DNA from: Deltaproteobacteria bacterium | Lineage (GTDB): Bacteria > Desulfobacterota > Syntrophia > Syntrophales > UBA5619 | Assembly (NCBI GenBank): GCA_023487865.1 | Contig: JAMDBG010000184.1 | Span: forward strand, 1-14,145 | Direction: 5' to 3' | DNA length: 14,145 nucleotides | Shown here: positions 1 to 6,139 of the stretch, piece after piece | How positions within the stretch are numbered: position 1 is the stretch's first letter | Layout of the letters: each line of letters begins with the position of its first letter | Translations under genes and position numbers: made by a program | Notes under the pieces: generated by a model | Databases searched by the model: none | What the model was told of the DNA's origin: nothing | What the model saw: only the letters and a program-made list of their open reading frames with translations

Positions 1-2
1 GA

Positions 3-86
3 AAGAAGGCAATAGTTCGCCAGGGGGGTGACAAGGCGATTTATTGCACTGGATCTCTGGTGCATTTTACTGCATATTTTACTTGA
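3..86 (+). CDS. C-terminal end of an upstream gene, possibly FolC-type folylpolyglutamate synthase (partial)
   Basis: Reading frame 3 is open from the window edge to a TGA at 84-86 and encodes 27 residues. The stretch GDKAIYCTGSLVHF resembles the last beta-strand of Mur-ligase-fold FolC proteins, which commonly end with a D..(I/V)..TGSL(Y/F) motif. That is a family memory applied to a very short fragment, so the identity is tentative. The other two forward frames stop within the first 30 bases, which supports this frame as the coding one. The stop codon overlaps the -35 box of the next promoter. Confidence 0.35.
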   Translation, partial: KKAIVRQGGDKAIYCTGSLVHFTAYFT

Positions 87-111
87 CATCTCATTTGTAT
101 TTTGATAGCAA
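83..111 (+). promoter_or_regulatory. Candidate sigma70 promoter for the PxxKW gene
   Basis: A perfect TTGACA lies at 83-88. A weak -10 candidate, TAGCAA, follows at 106-111 after a 17-base spacer. The predicted start of transcription near 118 lies upstream of a terminator-like hairpin, so the transcript would either stop after roughly 65 bases or read on into the cysteine-rich gene. No better promoter is visible between the hairpin and that gene. The -10 match is poor, so confidence is moderate. Confidence 0.45.
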
Positions 112-135
112 GGCTCGCCTTTGAAGTAGGGAACG

Positions 136-184
136 CCGACCCGACTTGGCCATGAACATGGTTTTGAAGCGGGTCGGTTTTTTT
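136..184 (+). terminator. Intrinsic terminator in the leader of the PxxKW gene
   Basis: CCGACCCG (136-143) pairs with CGGGTCGG (170-177). With one bulged base the stem extends by CTT/AAG (145-147/167-169), and an inner CCAT/ATGG stem (150-153/158-161) caps it. Seven Ts follow at 178-184. It could simply end the upstream gene's transcript. It also lies between a candidate promoter and a gene start, as an attenuator or the 3' end of a small RNA would. Confidence 0.8.
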
Positions 185-224
185 AGGGATTTTGGTCCCC
201 ATCATTAATAAAGAGGAGAGAGGT

Positions 225-506
225 ATGATTTGTCAAACCATTAAAAGCGGCATCGAGTGCGGCTTCATGACCAAAAAGGGTTGCGGATTCAATGGGGGAG
301 GTTGCCTGGCGATCATCGATCAGTGTGAGGGATGCGGTAAGGTCATTGAGTGCGCAACGGGAAAGTATTGTCGGGTGTATCCGGATCCGGCCGGAAAATG
401 GCGGACGGGGAAATGCCCTACGGCCACCCATATCAAAGTCGAGGTCAAGGAAACGACACAGAAAATCAATCCGCTGAAGGCTTCCAAACGGGCGAGCAAG
501 AAGTAG
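225..506 (+). CDS. PxxKW-family cysteine-rich protein, 93 aa
   Basis: This small soluble protein has nine cysteines (residues 3, 12, 20, 27, 34, 37, 43, 49 and 64) and the signature PAGKW at 55-59, which is the feature that names the PxxKW family. Paired cysteines such as C34-x-x-C37 suggest metal or Fe-S binding, but no function is established that I know of. The C-terminus is lysine-rich. I chose the ATG at 225 because a strong GAGGAG (213-218) sits six bases upstream; an in-frame TTG at 192 has no comparable site. The gene stands alone on the + strand, preceded by a terminator-like leader and followed by a bidirectional terminator, and it converges on merR. There is no signal peptide or membrane segment, so it is probably cytoplasmic. 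Confidence 0.8.
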   Translation: MICQTIKSGIECGFMTKKGCGFNGGGCLAIIDQCEGCGKVIECATGKYCRVYPDPAGKWRTGKCPTATHIKVEVKETTQKINPLKASKRASKK

Positions 507-597
507 TCATAAGGCAGCGAACGGGACCCTTTCTCTACGCTCTCTGCCGGCGGGAGCCGGCGGCAGAACGGGAACGGAGATTAACCGGCAGGTAACG

Positions 598-643
598 AAA
601 AAGGCCGAGGGGAAACCATGTGGTTTCTTATCGGCCTTTTTTT
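598..643. terminator. Bidirectional intrinsic terminator between convergent genes
   Basis: GGCCGA (603-608) pairs with TCGGCC (631-636), and an inner GAAACCA/TGGTTTC stem (612-618/621-627) extends the hairpin. Seven Ts follow on the + strand (637-643). Five As precede it (598-602), giving a T run on the - strand. It therefore can end both the PxxKW transcript and the thrS-to-merR operon. Confidence 0.88.
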
Positions 644-680
644 ATACACACCGGTGTCTTGATGTCCTGTTACAAGAGTA

Positions 681-1034
681 TCACGCTCGGCTGACGATTT
701 CTCTGATCTGCCGCAGGCCCTTCTCTATTTCTGTAAGAAGTTCTTCCTGCACCGCGGCAGTAGGGGGGGCGGTAAACGGCTCCTCACCCCGCAGCTTCCG
801 GAGCTGTTTTCTCGCACCGTGGATAGTGAAATTTTCCTCGTAGAGGAGTTTTCTGATCAGCATCAGTTCCTCTACATCCTTTCGTCGGTAGAGTCGCTGA
901 TCGGATCGGGTGCGGATCGGTCGGACAGTCTTGAATTCGGATTCCCAGTATCGGACGACATAAGGCTGAACATTCAGCAGTCTGCCGACTTCGCCGATTC
1001 GGAAATAACGCTTATCTGGAATCGACCCATCCAT
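681..1034 (-). CDS. Short MerR-family transcriptional regulator, 117 aa
   Basis: The winged helix-turn-helix of the MerR family is at residues 9-80: the RIGEVGRLLNVQPYVVRYWE segment covers the recognition helices and QRLYRRKDVEEL the wing. The remaining 37 residues are a low-complexity linker and a helix, too short for a metal- or drug-binding domain, and no cysteines are present. The effector is therefore unknown. It is the last gene of the operon, 94 bases after ihfA, a placement I know from many deltaproteobacterial genomes. The ATG at 1034 is the first start in frame but has only a weak upstream GGGA. I saw no operator nearby, so the target genes cannot be named. Confidence 0.88.
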   Translation of the reverse strand: MDGSIPDKRYFRIGEVGRLLNVQPYVVRYWESEFKTVRPIRTRSDQRLYRRKDVEELMLIRKLLYEENFTIHGARKQLRKLRGEEPFTAPPTAAVQEELLTEIEKGLRQIREIVSRA

Positions 1035-1128
1035 AATCAGATCCCAACATCATGCCTGATGCCCTTAAGTGACGGAGTCCTTGGCTTTGGCTCTCACCTC
1101 GCCTATCAAGAGCTCAAGCGGCTTCTAA

Positions 1129-1404
1129 TCAGTCGTTGAGCGCCTTGCGAAGGACCTGGCTGGACTTGAAGGTCAATACCCTGCGTGCGGAGATGGCGAT
1201 CTCATCACCGGTCTGGGGATTTCTACCCCGCCGGGATTTCTTCTCCTTGACGACAAAATTTCCGAATCCGGAAATCTTGATCTTCTCTCCCTTCGTCAGG
1301 CTGTCTTTGATGATATCGAAGACTGACTCGACGATCCGCGCCGAATCCTTCTTCGAAAAACCCAGTTTTTCATACACATCCTGAATGATATCGATCTTTG
1401 TCAT
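1129..1404 (-). CDS. ihfA: Integration host factor alpha subunit
   Basis: This 91-residue member of the HU/IHF family bends DNA sharply as a heterodimer with IhfB and acts in nucleoid structure, recombination and sigma54-dependent transcription. The N-terminal dimerisation helices (1-45), the ISGFGNF turn (44-50) and the DNA-intercalating beta-arm motif RNPQTG (61-66) are all present. SARRVLTFK (72-80) is the usual IHF continuation. It lacks the short C-terminal tail of the E. coli protein. A strong GGAGGAGG precedes the ATG. It lies 37 bases downstream of pheT, the same pheT-ihfA order as in E. coli, which favours the alpha rather than the beta or HU assignment. Confidence 0.93.
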   Translation of the reverse strand: MTKIDIIQDVYEKLGFSKKDSARIVESVFDIIKDSLTKGEKIKISGFGNFVVKEKKSRRGRNPQTGDEIAISARRVLTFKSSQVLRKALND

Positions 1405-1441
1405 TTCTTGCCTCCTCCGTTATTGCCAATTGGTCCGTCCC

Positions 1442-3850
1442 TTATCTGATTGATCCCCCTGTCGCATCAACAATCTTTTGCACAATCCTCGCATGGGCCT
1501 CATTGACCTCATCGTCCGTCAATGTCCGGTCCGCGCAGCGATAGGAAAACCTCACTCCCAGGCTCTTCATCCCCGCAGGGAGACTTGTACCTTCATATAC
1601 ATCAAAAATTTGAACTTTTTCAAGCAATTCTTCGTGGGAATCTTCCGCCAGCCCCAGCACCACCTGGGCCTCCACCTCGCGGCGGACAAGAAAGGCCACA
1701 TCCCGTGAACTCGATGGAAACCGGGGAATGCTGCGGAAGGGCGCCTTAGTGGTAAAATGGGCCGCCAGGAAATCCAGATCCAGTTCACCTACCAGGATCG
1801 GACCAGTCAGATCAAGGCGTATCAGGAGGTCCGGATGAATCTCCCCTAAAAAGCCTATCCTTTCCTCACCGCTGAACACCCCGCAGGATTTTCCCGGATG
1901 CAGGATGGCTTCATCAGTGCCGGTCCTGAATGAGAGCATAGGAATCCGAAGCACATTCAGAACATTCTCGATACACCCCTTCAGATCGTAGAAATCGGAA
2001 CGCAAATTCCGAGAATGCCACCGGTCTTCGTAACGGAGCCCTGTGATGAGACAGGACATGCGGTTCCTTTCCAGCGGCAGCTCTCCTTCCCCGCGCCGGA
2101 TGAAGGTCTTTCCCAGCTCAAAGATCTTCAGATCAAAGCGCCCGCTGTCGGCGTTCCTTTTCGCATTGAGCAGGAGACTGTAAGTCATAGTGGTCCTCAG
2201 GACCGCCTGTTCTTCCGTCAGGGGATTTCGGATCCGGACATGGCTGCGCCGCTCGTCCGTTTCTTCAAGGCCGAGCTGATCTGCGGCGTTAGGAGAAATG
2301 AAGCTGTAGTTGATCACCTCCGTATAACCCGCGCCGGTCATAATCTCCCGGAGGCGCCCTTCAACCGATCTCTTCCCGTCACTGATTCCGGCGATCACCG
2401 ATACGCCGGGAAGGGTCGCCGGCACCCGGTCATATCCGTACAGCCTGATCACCTCCTCGATCAGATCGATTTCCCTGGAGATATCGACGCGGCAGGTCGG
2501 CGGGGTGACTTCGATTCGTCCTTCGCCTGCCGGATCCACCGTCATTTCCAGGTTCTCAAGAATGCGGACAATCTCTTCTGCCGGTATGGCTATGCCGAGA
2601 ATATCATTCACCCGCTGGATTCGCAGAGGGATCCTTTTCGCCGTCTCAATCTTCCGTGGGTACTGATCGATCACCCCCTTGCAAACAGTCCCCCCGGAAA
2701 CCTCCGCGATGAGGCGGGCTGCCCGGTTGAGTGCCCGGATCACCCCCTCCGGATCGATCCCCCGCTCGAACCGGAAGGCGGCGTCGGTTCCCATGGCAAG
2801 CTCCCGCGAAGTTTTGCGGATGGATGAGGGATTGAAATAGGCGCTCTCAAGGAGGATCGCCTCCGTATCCGGCTGGATCTCTGAATTGAGACCGCCCATA
2901 ACCCCGCCAACGGCCACCGGTTTTACACCGTCGCAGATCATTAATGTACCATCGCGCAGGATCCGTTCTTTTCCGTCGAGGGAAGTAAACCGCTCACCCG
3001 CCCGCGATCTTCGGACCACAATCCGCCCTTCCTCCAGAAAACGAAAATCGAAGGCATGCAGGGGCTGGCCCAGTTCCATCATCACGAAGTTGGTCACATC
3101 CACTATATTGTTGATGGGTCGAAGGCCGACCGCCGCCAACCGTTGTCTGATCCACAAAGGGGAAGGCCCGATCCGGGCATTCTTGATAATCCTCGCCGTA
3201 TAACGGGGGCAGAGATCGGAATCGAGAATGGAGACGGAGGTGATTCTTTGGATGTCCTCATCGTTCTCGACGACATCGGTGGCGGGATAACGCAGTTTCT
3301 TTCCTGCAATGGCCGCCCATTCGCGGGCCACTCCGATAATGGAAAGACAATCCGCCCGATTCGGGGTTACCCCGATATCGAGAACGGCATCCCGCAGATT
3401 GAGGACAGCTCCCAGTTCCGCACCCAGGGGCAGATCGGACGGAAGGATCATGATCCCCGAAGCGTCGGCGCCTATCCCCAGTTCCTCCTCGGAACAGAGC
3501 ATCCCTTCGGAGACCTCGCCTCTGATACGTGAACTCCGGATGACTAAATCACCGGGGAGGGTTGCACCGACAGGGGCCAGGGGGACGGTATCAGCGACGC
3601 GGATATTTCCGGCGCCGCAGACGACCGGATAGGTCGATTCCCCGGTTGTGACTTCACAGAGGGACAAGTGATCGGCATGGGGATGGGGCGAGAGAGAGAC
3701 AATCCTGGCCACCCGGACACCGCGGAAGGCAGGCTCCGTTTCGTTGAGAGAGTCCACCTCCAGACCGGCCATGGTCAGCCGTTCCACCAGCTCCGCCGGC
3801 GGCACATCCACATCCACATAATCTCGAAGCCATTTCAGACTGACTAACAT
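1442..3850 (-). CDS. pheT: Phenylalanyl-tRNA synthetase beta subunit
   Basis: At 802 residues this is the usual length for bacterial PheT. The protein forms the alpha2-beta2 enzyme that charges tRNA-Phe, with the beta chain providing editing and tRNA binding. An EMAP-like tRNA-binding domain spans about 40-150, with HPHADHLSLCEV (56-67) and the SEGMLCS motif near 114-120. The B3/B4 editing domain and B5 domain follow in the centre. The C-terminal ferredoxin-fold anticodon-binding domain, with FPSSSRDVAFLV near its start and SLGVRFSYR late, occupies about the last 95 residues. The ATG lies 20 bases after pheS, with AGG six bases upstream. No truncation or missing domain is visible. Confidence 0.97.
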   Translation of the reverse strand: MLVSLKWLRDYVDVDVPPAELVERLTMAGLEVDSLNETEPAFRGVRVARIVSLSPHPHADHLSLCEVTTGESTYPVVCGAGNIRVADTVPLAPVGATLPGDLVIRSSRIRGEVSEGMLCSEEELGIGADASGIMILPSDLPLGAELGAVLNLRDAVLDIGVTPNRADCLSIIGVAREWAAIAGKKLRYPATDVVENDEDIQRITSVSILDSDLCPRYTARIIKNARIGPSPLWIRQRLAAVGLRPINNIVDVTNFVMMELGQPLHAFDFRFLEEGRIVVRRSRAGERFTSLDGKERILRDGTLMICDGVKPVAVGGVMGGLNSEIQPDTEAILLESAYFNPSSIRKTSRELAMGTDAAFRFERGIDPEGVIRALNRAARLIAEVSGGTVCKGVIDQYPRKIETAKRIPLRIQRVNDILGIAIPAEEIVRILENLEMTVDPAGEGRIEVTPPTCRVDISREIDLIEEVIRLYGYDRVPATLPGVSVIAGISDGKRSVEGRLREIMTGAGYTEVINYSFISPNAADQLGLEETDERRSHVRIRNPLTEEQAVLRTTMTYSLLLNAKRNADSGRFDLKIFELGKTFIRRGEGELPLERNRMSCLITGLRYEDRWHSRNLRSDFYDLKGCIENVLNVLRIPMLSFRTGTDEAILHPGKSCGVFSGEERIGFLGEIHPDLLIRLDLTGPILVGELDLDFLAAHFTTKAPFRSIPRFPSSSRDVAFLVRREVEAQVVLGLAEDSHEELLEKVQIFDVYEGTSLPAGMKSLGVRFSYRCADRTLTDDEVNEAHARIVQKIVDATGGSIR

Positions 3851-3870
3851 AAGGGCCTATACCGAAACCT

Positions 3871-4887
3871 TTAAAACTGGTCGAGGAATCTCATATCATT
3901 TTCAAAAAAGAGCCGGATATCCGAGATCCCGAATTTCAGCATTGCGATTCTCTCCAGACCGAGACCGAAGGCAAAACCGGTAAATTCTTCCGGATCATAA
4001 CCGACGTTCTTGAACACCTCGGGATCAACCATCCCGGATCCCAGGATTTCCAGCCAACCGCTCTGGCCGCAGACCCGGCACCCCCTGCCGTTGCATATGA
4101 CGCACCGGATATCAACTTCTGCGCTCGGCTCGGTGAAGGGAAAGAAACTGGGACGGAACCGGAGCGCCGTCTCCTCGCCGAATACCTGCTTGAGAAAAAC
4201 GGTCAGGGTTCCCTTCAGATCACCGAAGGTGACTCCCCTATCCACGAGGAGGCCTTCTATCTGATGAAACATGGGGGTATGCGAGATATCCGAATCCCTG
4301 CGGTAGACTCGGCCCGGCGAGAGAACCCTCACCGGCGGTTTGGTCTTTTCCATGATCCGGACCTGGACCGGGGAGGTATGGGTGCGCAGGACGATATTGT
4401 CTTCGATATAGAAGGTGTCCTGCATGTCACGCGCCGGGTGGTCTTTGGGGATGTTCAGGGCTTCGAAATTATAGTAATCCAGTTCGACTTCGGGGCCTTC
4501 GACAACAGAAAAACCCAGCGCGGCAAAGATCCGGCAAATCTCCTCCCGCACTTGTGTCACCGGATGGAGGATGCCGTGACGGACACCTCTCCCGGGAAGC
4601 GTGACATCGATCCTTTCACGCAGAAAGCCTTCATTCCTTTTGGAGGCTGCCATCCCGGCAAGAAGCTGATCGATCCGGGCGGAGAGATCCTCCTTGACTT
4701 CGTTACAGCGCTTGCCGAATTCGGGCCTCTCGTCAGGGGCCACATTGCTGATATTGCGCAATAACCCGGTAAGCAGACCCTTCCTGCCGAGATAACGGGT
4801 ACGGACATTCAGGAGATCCTCTTCCGTTCCGGCCTTCCTGAGCTCGGCCTCCGCCTGTTCCCGAAGCGCCGCCAACTCTTCCATCAT
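3871..4887 (-). CDS. pheS: Phenylalanyl-tRNA synthetase alpha subunit
   Basis: This 338-residue catalytic subunit activates phenylalanine and transfers it to tRNA-Phe. An N-terminal coiled-coil tRNA-binding arm occupies about 1-85. The class II core follows: ILHPVTQVREEI (106-117), motif 2 around GRVYRRDSDISHTPMFHQIE (192-211), and motif 3 with GFAFGLGLERIAMLKFG (304-320). A cysteine cluster (C262, C265, C270, C273) just before GWLEILGSGM is typical of many bacterial PheS proteins. The start codon overlaps the rplT stop by ATGA, implying translational coupling. A second ATG immediately follows, so the protein may be one residue shorter. No pheM leader-peptide gene fits between rplT and pheS. 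Confidence 0.97.
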   Translation of the reverse strand: MMEELAALREQAEAELRKAGTEEDLLNVRTRYLGRKGLLTGLLRNISNVAPDERPEFGKRCNEVKEDLSARIDQLLAGMAASKRNEGFLRERIDVTLPGRGVRHGILHPVTQVREEICRIFAALGFSVVEGPEVELDYYNFEALNIPKDHPARDMQDTFYIEDNIVLRTHTSPVQVRIMEKTKPPVRVLSPGRVYRRDSDISHTPMFHQIEGLLVDRGVTFGDLKGTLTVFLKQVFGEETALRFRPSFFPFTEPSAEVDIRCVICNGRGCRVCGQSGWLEILGSGMVDPEVFKNVGYDPEEFTGFAFGLGLERIAMLKFGISDIRLFFENDMRFLDQF

Positions 4888-5243
4888 GCCGTCCGATCAC
4901 CCTTTGCGATCGAAACAATTTCGGAAAATCCATGGGGATCGTGAATGGCGAGCTCGGAGAGGACCCGCCGGTCGATCTCGACACCCGCCTTATGCATGCC
5001 GTTGATCAAACGGCTGTACGAGATATCGTTCAGGCGCGCGGCAGCGCTGATACGCGTGATCCACAGCTTCCGAAAATCCCTTTTCCTGACCTTCCTGTCC
5101 CGGTAGGCATAAGCCATTGCGTGGTTCACGGCCTCTGTAGCCGTCCTTAACAACTTGCTCCTGGAAAGAAAAAATCCCTTTGCCGCTTTCAGGATCTTCC
5201 TTCTCTTCTTGTGAGCCGTCACGCTTCTCTTTACCCTCGGCAT
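4884..5243 (-). CDS. rplT: 50S ribosomal protein L20
   Basis: This 119-residue basic protein matches L20 in length and sequence. The N-terminal MPRVKRSVTAHKKRRKILK extension penetrates 23S rRNA, and the globular domain carries FRKLWITRISAAAR (57-70) and SYSRLINGMHKAGVEIDRRV (76-95). L20 is needed early in 50S assembly and in E. coli represses the rpmI-rplT cistrons by binding their mRNA. It follows rpmI by 48 bases and its stop overlaps the pheS start (ATGA), so pheS expression is probably coupled to rplT translation. Confidence 0.97.
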   Translation of the reverse strand: MPRVKRSVTAHKKRRKILKAAKGFFLSRSKLLRTATEAVNHAMAYAYRDRKVRKRDFRKLWITRISAAARLNDISYSRLINGMHKAGVEIDRRVLSELAIHDPHGFSEIVSIAKGDRTA

Positions 5244-5291
5244 TGCTTGTTTCTCCTCATCTCATTGATTTCTCAAATAACATTCTGCTTG

Positions 5292-5489
5292 TTACAGATA
5301 CGGGATCAGTTTTCTGATCGCTTTTTCATTCGTCTTGTCGAGAATGACCGATTTCCTCAGCTGTCTCTTCCGTTTGGTCGTTTTTGGCGTCAGAATGTGG
5401 CTGGTGTTGGTCCTGCTTCTTTTTATCTTACCCGTTCCCGTTACGGAAAACCTCTTCGCCGCACCCCGATGTGTTTTTATCTTTGGCAT
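5292..5489 (-). CDS. rpmI: 50S ribosomal protein L35
   Basis: This 65-residue, strongly basic protein has the full L35 pattern: MPKIKTHRGAAKRFSVTGTG at the start, a central KRKRQLRK segment, and a C-terminal KAIRKLIPYL. It is a structural protein of the large subunit. The gene lies between infC and rplT, the near-universal bacterial arrangement. The ATG has GGGGTGATGG just upstream, and the gene is preceded by a 116-base structured leader that may carry the autoregulatory site. Confidence 0.97.
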   Translation of the reverse strand: MPKIKTHRGAAKRFSVTGTGKIKRSRTNTSHILTPKTTKRKRQLRKSVILDKTNEKAIRKLIPYL

Positions 5490-5605
5490 TCCATCACCCC
5501 TGTCATAAAGATACTGAACCTTCTGCCGGTTCAGGCGCGTTGTGAACTATGCTGATCCGGGAATGACCACCATCCCGGTACTCCTGCTTTTGGGGATCCC
5601 CCTTT
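5490..5605 (-). promoter_or_regulatory. Structured infC-rpmI intergenic leader, candidate L20 autoregulatory site
   Basis: This 116-base gap is long compared with the other gaps in the operon. It holds several inverted repeats: GGGGATCCCC near the infC end, CCGGGA/TCCCGG with a 10-base spacer, and GAACC/GGTTC (5516-5520 and 5528-5532). In E. coli, L20 represses rpmI-rplT through an RNA structure in this position, and Firmicutes have an L20 leader. No sequence match to either can be claimed here. The functional assignment is inferred from position and folding potential only. Confidence 0.35.
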
Positions 5606-6115
5606 TTACTTCTTTGGCGAAATGATCATGATCATGTTTCGCCCTTCCAGTTTCGGCTGCTGATCGATAACACACCCGTCGGCAAGGGTATTTTTAAGGT
5701 CCTCCATGATCTGCCTGCCGATGTCGGTATAGGCGATCTCACGCCCCCTGAACATCATAGAGATCTTTACCTTGTTATGCTGGTCAAGAAACTTCCTGAT
5801 ATGTTTGATCTTGACCTCCAGATCATGTTCCTCTGTCTTGGGTCTCAGGCGGATCTCCTTGACCTGAATGACGGTCTGGCTCTTCTTGGAGACCTGAACC
5901 TTCTTACTCTGCTGGTATCTGAATTTTCCATAATCCATGATCCTGCAAACCGGCGGCGTCGCCGTGGGCGACACTTCCACCAGATCGAGACCCGCCTTGG
6001 CCGCTTCCGCCAGGGCCTCGGTCAGAGTGATAACTCCCAACTGCTCTCCGTCCATATTGATCACCCGAACCGATGCTGCCCTGATCTCACGGTTGATCTT
6101 TAAATCCTTAGCTAT
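5606..6115 (-). CDS. infC: Translation initiation factor IF-3 with a probable AUA start
   Basis: IF-3 binds the 30S subunit, prevents premature 50S joining and rejects non-canonical start codons. Both domains are complete: the N-domain with KINREIRA (6-13) and LVEVSPTATPPVCRIMDYGKF (45-65), and the C-domain with VIQVKEIRLRP (82-92), FRGREIAY (122-129) and LEGRNMIMIISPKK at the end. No ATG, GTG or TTG begins the frame early enough to include the conserved N-terminus. The first canonical start, GTG at 6064, would delete 17 residues. An ATA at 6113-6115 lies six bases after GGAGG, and an in-frame TGA sits two codons upstream. I therefore start the protein at ATA, giving 169 residues. It follows thrS by 24 bases. 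Confidence 0.92.
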   Translation of the reverse strand: MAKDLKINREIRAASVRVINMDGEQLGVITLTEALAEAAKAGLDLVEVSPTATPPVCRIMDYGKFRYQQSKKVQVSKKSQTVIQVKEIRLRPKTEEHDLEVKIKHIRKFLDQHNKVKISMMFRGREIAYTDIGRQIMEDLKNTLADGCVIDQQPKLEGRNMIMIISPKK

Positions 6116-6118
6116 AGG

Positions 6119-6126
6119 TCACCTCC
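6119..6126 (-). promoter_or_regulatory. Shine-Dalgarno of infC that decides the AUA start
   Basis: The - strand reads GGAGGTGA here, an excellent anti-16S match. Its spacing of six bases from the GGAGG core fits only the ATA at 6113-6115. The last three bases (TGA) are an in-frame stop, so the coding frame cannot extend further upstream. Confidence 0.85.
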
Positions 6127-6139
6127 AGACGTTAAAAAA

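Noticed and set aside
544..566. CTGCCG/CGGCAG inverted repeat after the PxxKW gene
   Set aside because: It has no T run and the clear terminator lies 30 bases further on. It may be incidental in GC-rich sequence.
1035..1128. Possible small RNA or tRNA between merR and ihfA
   Set aside because: Neither strand folds into a cloverleaf and no promoter or terminator is visible.
2015..2827. A 270-codon open frame on the + strand opposite pheT
   Set aside because: It is antisense to conserved PheT sequence and reads as a low-quality protein with no motif.
4884..4887. A pheM-type leader peptide before pheS, as in E. coli
   Set aside because: rplT and pheS overlap here, leaving no room for a leader peptide and attenuator.
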